Part shown: positions 24,399 through 34,300 of the stretch, piece after piece
Numbering within the stretch: position 1 is the stretch's first letter
How the letters are laid out: the number at the start of each line of letters is the position of its first letter
DNA from: AP-15 sp963789025
GTDB lineage: Bacteria; Pseudomonadota; Alphaproteobacteria; ATCC43930; CGMCC-115725
Direction: 5' to 3'
DNA length: 64,000 nt
Assembly (NCBI GenBank): GCA_963789025.1
Contig: CAWBIT010000012.1
Location: 29,880-93,879, forward strand
Position numbers and translations under genes: made by a program
Notes under the pieces: model-generated
Database searches by the model: none
Told to the model about the DNA's origin: nothing
The model's input: only the letters and a program-made list of their open reading frames with translations

Positions 24399-25977
24399 AG
24401 TCTGTGAATGTTTAGTCCGGCCAGCATGATGGTTCGGCGCCGACATCTTGGGGCGGTACTGGATAACGGCTTGGCTCCCGCGCCGGTCTCATCGGTGACA
24501 CTGGGAAAAAGGGGCGAGCGGATGGTTGAGCGGACGGGAATATCCGTCATTGAGTTGGTGTCCCCGTCAACTATCTCAAGTTGCCGCAGCCATGGCGGCC
24601 CGCCGCAACGCGAAAGCGCGCAGCATGTTGTGGGCGAGCGCGAACCACAGCAGTACGGCGCGGGCCTTTTGCTTCCCCCGCACGCGCAGCTGAGCGAGCC
24701 CCATGCGGCGCGCCCAGGCATTGGGGCATTCGGCCTGTGCGCGTCGCTTGTAGAGCGCCTTGCCCGGCTCGCTCGCCATGCGCCGGCGCCAGTCCGCCAC
24801 CCCCGGTTTGTCGTCCGGCCGCGGCGCGTAAGGATCGCTGCCGTGCTTCCATTCGATGTCCTCGTTCTTGGTGAAGCCGCCATCCACCAGGTAATCCGAC
24901 GGCCGCGTCCCGGCCGCGCTCAATTGTTCCAATGTCGGACGCGCCAAGCCGCGATCGGAGCCCGTGGTGTCGATGTCGACCGCGACGATGACCTGACCCT
25001 GTGGCGCCGAGGTGATCTGCATGTTGTAGGCCGGTCGAAACCCGCCATCGGCCAGCTTCATCGCCCGCGCCTCGGCATCGGTGGTCGAGGCGCGCGGCTC
25101 CTTCTGCCGGCTGACCTCGGCCTTGTTGGTCTTCGCGCGACGCGCGCGCTCGGCCTCGAGCTCGCTCATCCGGTCGAGCGCCGCCTTGATTCGCTCCTCT
25201 TGTTCGCGCGCGGCGCGCTGCTGCGCTGCGCGCTGACGCCGATCACCCGCCGCCGGATCGGCTTCCAGCTCGGCGCGCAGCCGCTCGACCCGCGTCTTGG
25301 CCGCCACCGCCAGTTTGTCCAGCCGCTCGCGCCGGCGGAACGAACTCGCCCCCGCCGCCGCGCGTACTTTGAGCCCGTCCTGCGCCAGCACGTCGAGCGC
25401 CACCAGACCCTGTTCGACCAGCGCCGCAACCCCGCCGGCCAGCAAGCGGTCGAGCACCGTGGCATGCGCCACCCGAAAATCCGACAGCGTGTGGTAGTTC
25501 ATCGACACCCCGCCGCACAGCCAGCGATAGGCGAGATGCTGCTCGCACAGTCGCGCCAGCTGCCGCGCGCTGCCGACCCCGTCCACCGTCGCCCACAGCC
25601 ACAGCGCCATCATCAGCTCGGGTGCCGGCGGCGCCTGCCCCGGCACTCCCTCGCGCGCCTTCACCGCATCGTGCAGCGCGCGCAAATCCAGCCCCTGGAC
25701 AAACCCCCACACCGCCCGCACCGGATGATCGCGCGCCACCAGATCGTCGAGTGTCGCCACCTGCCAGCCCAGCTGATGCCGCTCCGGCTGCCGCAACCGC
25801 GGCGTCCCCCGACCCGGCGCTTCCGGCACACGCTGCTCCGGCAAATCTCTAAACAGTTCGCTATTGCCCGACACCGACCGGCTCCCCTCACACCAGTCAT
25901 CCCCGCCACGCAATAGCACTACCACAACTCGCTGCAACCCCTTCATGCTGCAAAAATGCGCGAAACATTCACACGCT
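24399..25977. mobile_element. Insertion sequence, IS1182-like, complete
   Basis: 1579 bp. Terminal inverted repeats AGTCTGTGAATGTTT (left) and the complement of a right end reading AGCGTGTGAATGTTT match at 13 of 15 positions. A CTGAG direct repeat flanks it (24394-24398 and 25978-25982), the expected target duplication (4-5 bp). It carries one transposase gene and landed in a palindromic repeat. Both ends and the coding frame look intact, so it may be active. Confidence 0.88.
24576..25946 (-). CDS. Transposase of IS1182-like element
   Basis: 456 aa. DUF772-type N-terminal domain (VARDHPVRAVWGFVQGLDL, YRWLCGGVSMNYHTLSDFRV) followed by a coiled linker and DDE catalytic core: first Asp in ALDVLAQDGLKV, second in VAVDIDTTGSDRG/YLVDGGF, and Glu in AECPNAWARR. 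The ATG lies 32 bp inside the right terminal repeat. The frame is complete, with no frameshift. Confidence 0.9.
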   Translation of the reverse strand: MKGLQRVVVVLLRGGDDWCEGSRSVSGNSELFRDLPEQRVPEAPGRGTPRLRQPERHQLGWQVATLDDLVARDHPVRAVWGFVQGLDLRALHDAVKAREGVPGQAPPAPELMMALWLWATVDGVGSARQLARLCEQHLAYRWLCGGVSMNYHTLSDFRVAHATVLDRLLAGGVAALVEQGLVALDVLAQDGLKVRAAAGASSFRRRERLDKLAVAAKTRVERLRAELEADPAAGDRRQRAAQQRAAREQEERIKAALDRMSELEAERARRAKTNKAEVSRQKEPRASTTDAEARAMKLADGGFRPAYNMQITSAPQGQVIVAVDIDTTGSDRGLARPTLEQLSAAGTRPSDYLVDGGFTKNEDIEWKHGSDPYAPRPDDKPGVADWRRRMASEPGKALYKRRAQAECPNAWARRMGLAQLRVRGKQKARAVLLWFALAHNMLRAFALRRAAMAAAT

Positions 25978-26014
25978 CTGAGGAGCGCCTATAGGGCGCG
26001 TCTCGAAGGACGCA
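25978..26014. repeat. Right part of palindromic repeat split by IS
   Basis: CTGAGGAGCGCCTATAGGGC... ending in CTCGAAGGACGCA, the closing arm of the unit whose left part is 24314-24398. Confidence 0.85.
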
Positions 26015-26034
26015 CGCCGCTCATGCAGCCGCTA

Positions 26035-27441
26035 TCACCCGAGTTGGCGCACGTCGGCGAGGTGGCCGGTGATGGCGGCGGCGGCGGCCATTGCGGGACC
26101 CATGAGATGGGTCTTGGCGTTCTTGCCTTGGCGGCCTTCGAAGTTGCGGTTCGAGGTCGAGGCGATGCGCTCGCCGTTCATCGCCCGGTCGTTGTTCATC
26201 GACATGCAATTCGAGCAGCCCGGCTCGCGCCATTCGAACCCGGCTTCGAGGAAGATCCGGTCGAGCCCTTCCTCTTCCGCCTGATGCTTGACGAGGCCCG
26301 AGCCCGGCACGACCAGGGCTCGCACCCCCTTGGCCACACGCCGGCCCCTGGCGATCGCCGCGGCGGCGCGCAGATCCTCGATGCGGCTGTTGGTGCACGA
26401 GCCGATAAAGACGCGCTCAACCGGCACGTCAACGAGCCGCGTGTTCGGCGCCAGCGCCATGTATTCGAGCGAACGCTGCATCGCCGCGCGCTTCAGCGGG
26501 TCGTCGACCTGCGCCGGGTCGGGCACGCGCCCCGTGATCGGCGCCACGTCCTGCGGACTCGTGCCCCAGGTGACGTGCGGCGCAATGTCGGCGGCGTCGA
26601 GATGCACCTCTTTGTCGTATTTGGCGCCAGGGTCCGAAGGCAGGGTGCGCCAATAGGCGACCGCCTGCTCCCAGGCGGCACCTTTCGGCGCGTATGGTCG
26701 GCCCATTACATAGGCGATGGTTTTTTCGTCGGGTGCGACAAGGCCGGCGCGCGCGCCCGCTTCGATCGACATGTTGCAGACGGTCATGCGGCCCTCCATC
26801 GACATGTCGCGGAAGGTACTGCCGGCGTATTCGAGGATGTGGCCGGTGCCGCCGGCGGTGCCGATCTTGCCGATAATCGCGAGGATGACATCCTTGGGGC
26901 TGACCCCGGCGCCGAGGCCGCCATTGACCTGGATCAGCATGTTCTTGGCCGGGGCCTGGATCAAGGTCTGCGTGGCGAGCACGTGTTCGACCTCGGAGGT
27001 GCCGATGCCAAACGCGAGCGCGCCCATCGCGCCATGCGTCGCGGTGTGGCTGTCGCCGCAGACGATCGTCATCCCGGGCTGGCTCAAACCCTGCTCCGGC
27101 CCAATGATGTGAACGATGCCCTGGTTGATGCTGTCGACCGGGAAATAGGGGACGCCGAACTCCTTCACATAGCGCTCCAGGGTGTCGACCTGCAGCTTCG
27201 ATTCCGGGTCTTCGATGCCGCGGCTGCGGTCGCTCGTCGGCACGTTGTGGTCGGCTACCGCCATCGTCGCGTCGGGCCGGCGAACCTTGCGGCCGGCGAG
27301 CTTCAGTCCTTCGAAGGCTTGCGGCGTCGTGACCTCGTGAATCAGGTGAAGATCGATGTAGATCAGGTAGGTGCCTTCGCCCTGCGCGGCGATGACGTGG
27401 TTCTCCCAGATCTTGTCAAAGAGGGTGCGCGGCGGGGCCAT
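26035..27441 (-). CDS. leuC: 3-isopropylmalate dehydratase large subunit
   Basis: 468 aa from the ATG at 27441 (GGAG about 10 nt upstream); a GTG at 27453 overlapping the rplS stop is the alternative. It isomerises 2- to 3-isopropylmalate in leucine biosynthesis with LeuD. The aconitase [4Fe-4S] cysteines are in GSCTNSRIEDLR and in EPGCSNCMSMN, and CGDSHTATHGAMGALAFGIG is the substrate motif. The gene follows rplS in a block conserved in alphaproteobacteria. leuD is not in the window on this side. Confidence 0.96.
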   Translation of the reverse strand: MAPPRTLFDKIWENHVIAAQGEGTYLIYIDLHLIHEVTTPQAFEGLKLAGRKVRRPDATMAVADHNVPTSDRSRGIEDPESKLQVDTLERYVKEFGVPYFPVDSINQGIVHIIGPEQGLSQPGMTIVCGDSHTATHGAMGALAFGIGTSEVEHVLATQTLIQAPAKNMLIQVNGGLGAGVSPKDVILAIIGKIGTAGGTGHILEYAGSTFRDMSMEGRMTVCNMSIEAGARAGLVAPDEKTIAYVMGRPYAPKGAAWEQAVAYWRTLPSDPGAKYDKEVHLDAADIAPHVTWGTSPQDVAPITGRVPDPAQVDDPLKRAAMQRSLEYMALAPNTRLVDVPVERVFIGSCTNSRIEDLRAAAAIARGRRVAKGVRALVVPGSGLVKHQAEEEGLDRIFLEAGFEWREPGCSNCMSMNNDRAMNGERIASTSNRNFEGRQGKNAKTHLMGPAMAAAAAITGHLADVRQLG

Positions 27442-27449
27442 GGCTGCGG

Positions 27450-27914
27450 TCACTCCGATTGGTTGGTTTGTTCGGCGGCGCCGGCCATCTCGGGGGCCGG
27501 TTCGGTTTGGGCTTGTGCACTCGCGCCCGCCCGTTTGGCGCCGGGCCGCACGCTGTCGCGGGCGCGTTCGGTGATGCGCGCCCGCTTGCCGGTAAGGCCG
27601 CGCAAGTAATAGAGCTTGGCGCGCCGCACCACGCCGCGGCGCACCACATCGATCGAGGTGATGCGAGGCGAATATAGCGGGAAGATGCGCTCCACCCCCT
27701 CGCCGTAAGAGATCTTCCGCAAAGTGAAATTCGAGTTCACCCCGGCGTTCTTGCGGCCGATGCAGACGCCTTCGAAGACCTGGATGCGCTCACGTTCGCC
27801 TTCGACGACTTTGACCCCGACCCGCAACGTGTCGCCGGGCTGGAACTCCGGGATGGGCCGGCTGGCGGTGAGCTTGTCGACCTGCTCCTGCTCGAGCTGC
27901 TGCAGAAGGTTCAT
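27450..27914 (-). CDS. rplS: 50S ribosomal protein L19
   Basis: 154 aa. The core PEFQPGDTLRVGVKVVEG, RIQVFEGVCIGRKNAGVNSNFTLRKI and RAKLYYLRGLTGKRARI, read in pieces, is textbook L19. The start is the ATG at 27914, which shares one base with the trmD stop and follows GAGGTGGAG; a GTG one codon upstream exists. The C-terminal about 35 residues (Ala/Gln/Glu/Pro-rich) extend beyond the usual about 120 aa, as in many alphaproteobacteria. Confidence 0.97.
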   Translation of the reverse strand: MNLLQQLEQEQVDKLTASRPIPEFQPGDTLRVGVKVVEGERERIQVFEGVCIGRKNAGVNSNFTLRKISYGEGVERIFPLYSPRITSIDVVRRGVVRRAKLYYLRGLTGKRARITERARDSVRPGAKRAGASAQAQTEPAPEMAGAAEQTNQSE

Positions 27915-28648
27915 CACTCCACCTCTCGATCTCTATCGCCGCCGCATTCGGCGGCCGGTTCTTGCGCCGCTAGGTGGCGCTCCCACAAATCCGGCCGGCG
28001 CTCGCGGGTCAAGCGCTTCGCCTCGGCCCGGCGCCAGGCTCGGATGCGTCCATGATCGCCTGACACGAGCGCCTCCGGCACGGCGCGCCCTTGCCACTGC
28101 TGCGGGCGAGTATATTGCGGATATTCGAGCAGGTTCTCTGCGAAACTCTCCTCGGCCAGCGCCTCGTCGCATCCGACGACACCCGGCAACAACCGCACAC
28201 AGGCGTCGATCAGCGCGATCGCCGCAGGCTCGCCGCCCGACAGCACAAAATCGCCGAGGCTTACCTCCTCGATGCCGTGCGCCTCCAGCACACGCTCGTC
28301 CACACCCTCGAAACGGCCGCAGATCAAGAGCACACCCGGCTCCGCGGCAAGCTCGCGCACCCGCTGCTGCTCAAGCCGGCGTCCGCGCGGCGACAGCAGG
28401 ATCAAAGGTCCGGCCCCGCCTGCGCCGGCGATTGCCGCGTCGAGCACGTCCGGCCGCATGACCATGCCCGGCCCGCCGCCAAACGGCGCGTCGTCGACGG
28501 AGCGGTGTTTATCGCCCGCAAAGTCCCGGATGTCCAACGTTTCCAGCCGCCACAGCCCCGCCTTCAACGCTTTGCCGGCCAGCGAATAGGCAAGCGGGCC
28601 CGGGAGCATTTCCGGGAATATCGTCAATACGGTCGCGCGCCAAGTCAT
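27914..28648 (-). CDS. trmD: tRNA (guanine-N1)-methyltransferase
   Basis: 244 aa. Methylates G37 of tRNAs with G36. SPOUT fold with the trefoil knot motif LLICGRFEGVDERVLE and EEVSLGDFVLSGGEPAA; N-terminal TVLTIFPEMLPGPL. It starts in the ATGA overlap with rimM and touches rplS, in the order rpsP-rimM-trmD-rplS. Confidence 0.97.
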   Translation of the reverse strand: MTWRATVLTIFPEMLPGPLAYSLAGKALKAGLWRLETLDIRDFAGDKHRSVDDAPFGGGPGMVMRPDVLDAAIAGAGGAGPLILLSPRGRRLEQQRVRELAAEPGVLLICGRFEGVDERVLEAHGIEEVSLGDFVLSGGEPAAIALIDACVRLLPGVVGCDEALAEESFAENLLEYPQYTRPQQWQGRAVPEALVSGDHGRIRAWRRAEAKRLTRERRPDLWERHLAAQEPAAECGGDRDREVE

Positions 28649-29277
28649 GGCTCGTCATCGCCCAGCAGCCCCGGCGGCGGGTCGAGCACGAGCCGCCCCT
28701 CCGCCGGCGCGACGATCGGCACGACTGCCCGCGTGAACGGCACCAGCACGGGCGGTGCGCCATCCCGTGCCAGTTCTAGCGTGTCGCCGGCTCCGAAATC
28801 GTAGATCGCGCGCACGCGCCCGATCCGCGTTCCATCCCCCAACACAGCGTCGAGGCCGATCAGATCGGCGTGGTAATATTCTTCCGGCTCGGGCTGTGGC
28901 AGGGCCGAACGCGGCAAGTAGAGGCGAACTCCGCATAGAGCCTCTGCTTGATTACGATCCTCGACGCCCAAAACCCGCGCGATCACCACGCCCTTAGCCG
29001 TGCCGACGAGACGCAGCTGGAAACGCCGGCGGCCGCTTTCGTCCTCGACGGGACCATAGCCGGCGACCCCGTCCGGGACTTCGGTAAAGCTCTTGATCCG
29101 GACCGCTCCCTGCACGCCCTGCGGGCCGGTGATGACGCCGATACAGACTCGCTGCGGCTGCCCCTCACCCCGACGATCTCCCCGCAAGCGGGGCGAGGGA
29201 GAAGGATAGCCCCTCGCCCCGCGAGAGCGGGGAGAGGGAGGGGCCCGCGAAGCGGGAGGGTGAGGGGCTGCCGCCAT
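28645..29277 (-). CDS. rimM: Ribosome maturation factor RimM with repeat-derived N-terminal extension
   Basis: 210 aa against the usual about 170. Genuine RimM starts at about residue 42 (VCIGVITGPQGVQGAVRIKSF) and continues to the PRC-barrel half (YYHADLIGLDAVLGDGTRIG, TLELARDG, VPFTRAVVPIV). The first about 39 residues (Pro/Arg/Ser-rich) are encoded by a 107-bp palindromic repeat at 29161-29267. The only ATG in frame is at 29277, 11 bp after rpsP; a TTG inside the repeat has no ribosome site. Removing the repeat plus one base would give MAAQPQRVCIG, a normal RimM start. RimM assists 30S head assembly. Confidence 0.9.
   Translation of the reverse strand: MAAAPHPPASRAPPSPRSRGARGYPSPSPRLRGDRRGEGQPQRVCIGVITGPQGVQGAVRIKSFTEVPDGVAGYGPVEDESGRRRFQLRLVGTAKGVVIARVLGVEDRNQAEALCGVRLYLPRSALPQPEPEEYYHADLIGLDAVLGDGTRIGRVRAIYDFGAGDTLELARDGAPPVLVPFTRAVVPIVAPAEGRLVLDPPPGLLGDDEP
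29161..29267. repeat. 107-bp palindromic repeat inside the 5' end of rimM
   Basis: Perfect 10-bp inverted termini CCCCTCACCC and GGGTGAGGGG, with internal GGGGAGAGGGAGGGG-like arms. Same family as the half unit near 14724-14766. It lies entirely within the open rimM frame. Confidence 0.88.
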
Positions 29278-29287
29278 TCGTCTGGGC

Positions 29288-29635
29288 TCAGGCGCGCTCC
29301 GCCGCCTCTTGCGCCGCCTTCAGCCTCTCCTGAGCCCGCGCCTTAGGCCGCGACTTGACCGGCGTCTCTCGGACGGCTGGGTTGTCGATGATCCCGGCGT
29401 CGCCGAGAAAACGTGCCACCCGATCGGTGGGCAGGGCGCCGACTCCGAGCCAATGCTGAACTCGCTCGGCCTTCAGGGTAACCCGATCGGCGTGGGAGCG
29501 ATCCAGCATCGGATTATAGGTGCCGAGCTTTTCGATGAAGCGGCCGTCGCGGGGACTGCGCGAATCCGCGACGACGATACTGTAATACGGGCGCTTCTTT
29601 GCGCCGCCGCGTGCAAGGCGGATCTTCAACGACAT
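29288..29635 (-). CDS. rpsP: 30S ribosomal protein S16
   Basis: 115 aa. LKIRLARGGAKKRPYYSIVVADSR, compared in pieces, and FIEKLGTYNPML are invariant S16 motifs; the Lys/Ala-rich tail is typical of alphaproteobacteria. A GAGGG ribosome site precedes the ATG. Second gene of the ffh-rpsP-rimM-trmD-rplS-leuC operon. Confidence 0.97.
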   Translation of the reverse strand: MSLKIRLARGGAKKRPYYSIVVADSRSPRDGRFIEKLGTYNPMLDRSHADRVTLKAERVQHWLGVGALPTDRVARFLGDAGIIDNPAVRETPVKSRPKARAQERLKAAQEAAERA

Positions 29636-29651
29636 TCTGATGCCCTCGTTT

Positions 29652-31028
29652 CTAGTGCCGAAAGCCGCCGGGCATAAGGCCGGCCAGCCCGTGCCGCGCC
29701 AGGCCCTTGGGCCCGAGCTTCTTCATTTTTTTCGTGATGTCGGCCATATCCTGATATTGCTTCAGGAGCCGGTTGATCTCCTGCACCGAGGTGCCCGACC
29801 CCGACGCGATGCGCCGGCGGCGTGAGCCGTTCAGCAGCTTTGGGTTGCGCCGTTCGCCCTTGGTCATCGACGAGATGATCGCCTCTTGGCGCTTGATGAT
29901 CCGCTCGTCGATATTCGCCTCATCCAGCTGCTTCTTGATCTTGCCGATCCCAGGCAGCAGCTTGAGCATCCCGCCCATGCCGCCCATGCGACGGATCTGG
30001 CGCAATTGCGCGGCGAGGTCGTCGAGGTCGAACCGGCCCTTTTCCAATTTGGCGGCGAGCTTTTCGGCCTCCTCCTGGTCGACCGTCTCGGCCGCCTTCT
30101 CGACCAGGCTGACGACGTCGCCCATGCCGAGGATGCGCCCGGCGATGCGCTCGGGGTGAAACGGCTCGAGCGCCTCGATGCGTTCGCCCACACCCATCAG
30201 CACGATCGGCTTGCCGGTGATCGCGCGCATCGACAATGCGGCACCGCCGCGGGCGTCGCCGTCGACCCGGGTCAGCACGATCCCGGTGATGCCGGCGCGC
30301 TCGCCAAAGGCTTTGGCGACATTGACCGCGTCCTGACCGGTCATCGCGTCGGCGACCAGCAATGTCTCGTGCGGGTCGGCGACCTCGCGCACCGCCGCGA
30401 CTTCGAGCATCAGCTCTTCGTTGACGTGCAGCCGGCCGGCCGTGTCGAGGATCACGACGTCGTAGCCCTCGGTGCGTCCGGTCTGCAACGCCCGCCGGGT
30501 GATCGCGACCGGCCTCTCGCCCGGCACGATCGGCAATGAAGGAACGCCGATCTGGCGGCCGAGAATGGCGAGCTGCTCCTGCGCTGCCGGCCGCTGCACG
30601 TCGAGCGAGGCGAGCAATACCTTCTTGCGGTTTTGTGCCTTCAGGCGGCTGGCGATCTTCGCCGCTGTCGTCGTCTTGCCCGAGCCCTGCAGTCCGACCA
30701 GCATGACGGCGACAGGGGAAGGGGCGTTCAGATCAATGCCATTGGTCCTGGCGGCGCCTTCAGCGCCTCCGAGCACTTCGATCAGATGGTCGTGGACGAT
30801 CTTGACGACCATCTGCGCCGGCGTCACCGAGCGCAGCACTTCTTGCCCGAGCGCCTTTTCGCGGACCGCCGCGACAAAGTCCCGGACCACGGGAAGCGCC
30901 ACATCGGCCTCGAGCAGCGCGATCCGGATCTCGCGCAAAGCGGTCCCGACATCGGCCTCGGTCAGCGCGCCATGGCGGCGCAGCCGGTCGAATACATCGC
31001 CGAGGCGATCACTGAGGCTGTCGAACAT
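29652..31028 (-). CDS. ffh: Signal recognition particle protein
   Basis: 458 aa from the ATG at 31028 (GAGGATCGG upstream; an upstream TTG frame exists). SRP54 GTPase that delivers membrane proteins with 4.5S RNA and FtsY. N domain MFDSLSDRLGDVFDRL, G1 GLQGSGKTTTAAKIA, DTAGRLHVNEELM (G3), TRVDGDARGGAAL (G4), and a C-terminal Met-rich M domain (MGGMGGMLKLLPGIGKIKKQL, MADITKKMKKLG). Leads the ribosomal operon. Confidence 0.97.
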   Translation of the reverse strand: MFDSLSDRLGDVFDRLRRHGALTEADVGTALREIRIALLEADVALPVVRDFVAAVREKALGQEVLRSVTPAQMVVKIVHDHLIEVLGGAEGAARTNGIDLNAPSPVAVMLVGLQGSGKTTTAAKIASRLKAQNRKKVLLASLDVQRPAAQEQLAILGRQIGVPSLPIVPGERPVAITRRALQTGRTEGYDVVILDTAGRLHVNEELMLEVAAVREVADPHETLLVADAMTGQDAVNVAKAFGERAGITGIVLTRVDGDARGGAALSMRAITGKPIVLMGVGERIEALEPFHPERIAGRILGMGDVVSLVEKAAETVDQEEAEKLAAKLEKGRFDLDDLAAQLRQIRRMGGMGGMLKLLPGIGKIKKQLDEANIDERIIKRQEAIISSMTKGERRNPKLLNGSRRRRIASGSGTSVQEINRLLKQYQDMADITKKMKKLGPKGLARHGLAGLMPGGFRH

Positions 31029-31343
31029 TCCGATCCTCAAGACTCACTTGCGACAGCAAAAACGCCAGTGCGCGAAACTCGCGGACTGGCGGCCCGGGCT
31101 ATTACCCGGGTGTGTCGCTCGCTTCCTCGGAAGCGCAGCCGGAACGTAGTCGCGACCCGGCTTTCTGTCAATTGCGCCACCCAACTCCACCATCCACGCT
31201 TCGCTCAACTTTCGGCGGCATCGAGACATGTGAGATCTGCTCTCCTTTATTGGCAGCCAATCGACCCAATTTAGGAGATGTTGCTGCATCTCCCCGCTTA
31301 CGAGAATTGAGGGCGCGGCTGCCGCCGTCGCATTCCTGTCCCG

Positions 31344-34300
31344 ATGACCAACCTTTCCCTCCAGCACGGTCTCTCTTTCGCGGATCTTTATGACCGGGAA
31401 GGTCTCGTTCGGCTTGACCGGGCTTTTGTCGCTCACCTCAACGAAACCGATATTGGTTTGCATGACCGGCTGATGACGGCGCGGCGCGACCCGGACGCAG
31501 TCGAGGGGCTGGACGAATCCAACCTGCTGGTCGATCTCGCGCCCCACCTCGAAGATTTTATCGGCGAGCTGTTCGGGATCGCAGCAGAGGTGAGAGCCTT
31601 GCAGGCGCGCCATCACGAATTGGCGCCGCTCTACTCGGTCAAGCGGCTCTTCGTGCAGCGACGCGCCCTCAAGGGCGTGAAAGAAGCCGATGCCATGGCG
31701 GTCGACGGGCCCGGATTGGCCGGCGAGCTCGATCGGCTGATGGGCCCGCCGGCCGATGAATCGGTCGGCCCGTGGGAGCGGCGCTATGCCGAGCATGTCG
31801 CGAAGTGGCTTGAAGACGAGGCCGGTAATGCGGACGCTCTCGACATGGCGCAGCGCTATGCCGCCTGGGCGACATTGTCCCCGGAAGGCCGGCTCAAGCA
31901 CCGGCACGGCGTGCTGTTCAAGGTGCCGCACCGGCTCGACCTGCATCATCTCGTGCCGGTTGAAACCATCGAGCGCGACGGCGTCACGATGTTGCGGCTG
32001 CCCGAGGACGACTGGCGGCGCCGCGACGGCTTTGCGCTGACCGACCCTGGCACCGACCTGACGGGTGCGCTCGACCAGGCGAATTACTGCATCTGGTGCC
32101 ACAACCAGGGCAAGGACAGCTGCTCGAAGGGGCTGAAAGAGAAGGACGGCGCCTTCAAGAAAAGCGTCTTCGGGGTCCCCCTCGCGGGCTGCCCGCTCGA
32201 GGAGAAGATTTCGGAGATGAATTTGGTGAAGGCGCGCGGCAACAGCCTCGGCGCCCTCGCCATCGTCGCGGTCGACAACCCGATCTGCGCGGCGACTGGC
32301 CACCGCATCTGCAACGACTGCATGAAAGCCTGCATCTATCAGCGGCAGGACCCGGTCGACATCCCGCAGATCGAGACCCGCACCCTGAAAGACGTGCTCG
32401 GCCTCCCTTGGGGTTTCGAGATCTATTCGCTGCTGACCCGCTGGAACCCGCTCAACATCCGGCGGCCTTTGCCGCGGCCGGCGACCGGTTACAAGGTGCT
32501 CGTGGTCGGACTCGGGCCAGCCGGCTTCACCCTGTCGCACCACCTGTTGAACGACGGCCATTTCGTCGCGGCGGTCGATGGACTCAAGATCGAGCCTCTG
32601 CCGCCCGAGATCGGCGGCGTCGCGCTCGATGGCGCCCGACACCCGTTCGAGCCGATCCGCGATGTCGCGAGCCTGGTCGAAAGGCTCGACAACCGGGTCA
32701 TGGCAGGGTTCGGCGGCGTCGCCGAATACGGCATCACGGTGCGGTGGGACAAGAATTTCCTGAAGATCGTGCGCCTGCTGCTCGAGCGTCGGGCGAGCTT
32801 TTCGATGTATGGCGGCGTGCGCTTTGGCGGCACGATCACGATCGACAGTGCATTCGATCTCGGCTTCGACCATGTCGCGCTGTGCGCCGGTGCCGGCCGG
32901 CCGACCGTGATCCCGATGAAGAACGGCCTCGCGCCTGGGGTGCGGCAGGCCTCCGACTTCCTGATGGCGTTGCAATTGACCGGCGCGGCCAAGACCGACA
33001 GCATCGCCAATCTGACCGTGCGGCTGCCGGTGGTCGTAATCGGCGGCGGTCTGACCGCGATCGACACCGCGACCGAGTCGCTGGCCTATTATCCGCTCCA
33101 GGTCGAAAAATTCTTGTCGCGTTACGAGACCTTGGTCGCCGAGCGCGGCGAGGAGGCGGTGCGCGCCGAGTGGACGCCGCCGGAACGCGAGGTTGCCACC
33201 GAGTTCATCGAGCATGCCCGCGCGATCCGCGCGGAGCGCGACGCCGCCCACCGCGAAGACCGCCCGCCGCAACTCGTCAACCTGATCGACGGCTGGGGCG
33301 GCGTGACAATCGCGTACCGCCGCCGCCTAGTCAACTCGCCGAGCTACACCCTCAACCATGAGGAAGTCGCGAAGGCGATGGAGGAGGGGATCCGGTTTGC
33401 GGAGCTTTTGACCCCGGTCGAGGTCGATGTCGACCTCTTCGGCCAAGCCGCCGCATTGCGGCTGACCCGGCACAGTGTGACGGAAGTCGGCGGGCACCGT
33501 CCCGACCCGAACCAGGGCCCGGGCGAGGAGGTCGTGCTGCCGGCGCGCACGATCCTCGTCGCAGCAGGAACCCAGCCGAACACCGTGCTCGGCCGCGAAG
33601 ATCCCGGGAACATCACCCTCGACGGGCGCTATTTCCGGGCGCTCGACGAAGACGGCAACCCGGTGACACCCGAGCGGGTCGTAAAGCCTTCGGCGGTGCG
33701 GGTCTTAACGCATTTGCGTCCCGACGGGCGTGCGGTCAGCTTTTTTGGCGACCTCCATCCGAGCTTTTTCGGCAACGTCGTCAAAGCGATGGGCGGCGCC
33801 ACGCTGGGCTATCCGGTGGTCAGCCGCATGCTCGCGCGACGTACCCCATCGGCGCCCGCGCCGGTCGAGCTGGCGGCTCGGCTCGATTACGAGCTGCGCC
33901 CGCAAGTGCAGGAGATCGTCCGGCTGACGCCGAACATCATCGAGGTCGTCGTGCGGGCGCCGATTGCCGCGCGCGCCTTCAAGCCCGGCCAGTTCTATCG
34001 GCTGCAGAATTACGAGCGCCTGGCGTCGCGGGTCGATGGGACGACCCTGGCGATGGAGGGGCTGGCGCTGACCGGCGCCGGGATCGACACGGAAAAGGGC
34101 CTCCTGTCGACGGTCGTGCTCGAGATGGGTGGTTCCTCCGACCTCTGCGCCCTCCTAAAGCCCGGCGAGCCGGTGATCCTGATGGGGCCGACCGGCACCC
34201 CGACCGAGACGCCCTCGGGCGAGACCGTGCTCCTGGTCGGCGGCGGGCTCGGCAATGCAGTCTTGTTCTCGATCGGCGCGGCGTTCCGCGCGCGCGGCTC

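Noticed and set aside
24408..25916. 502-codon plus-strand open frame across the insertion sequence
   Set aside because: The transposase lies on the minus strand with intact DDE residues; the opposite frame has none.
25864..27609. 581-codon plus-strand open frame opposite leuC and rplS
   Set aside because: Both minus-strand genes are unmistakable; this frame is a shadow.
31044..33272. 742-codon minus-strand open frame
   Set aside because: Antisense to the large flavoprotein, whose motifs are clear; the product shows no domain and odd composition.
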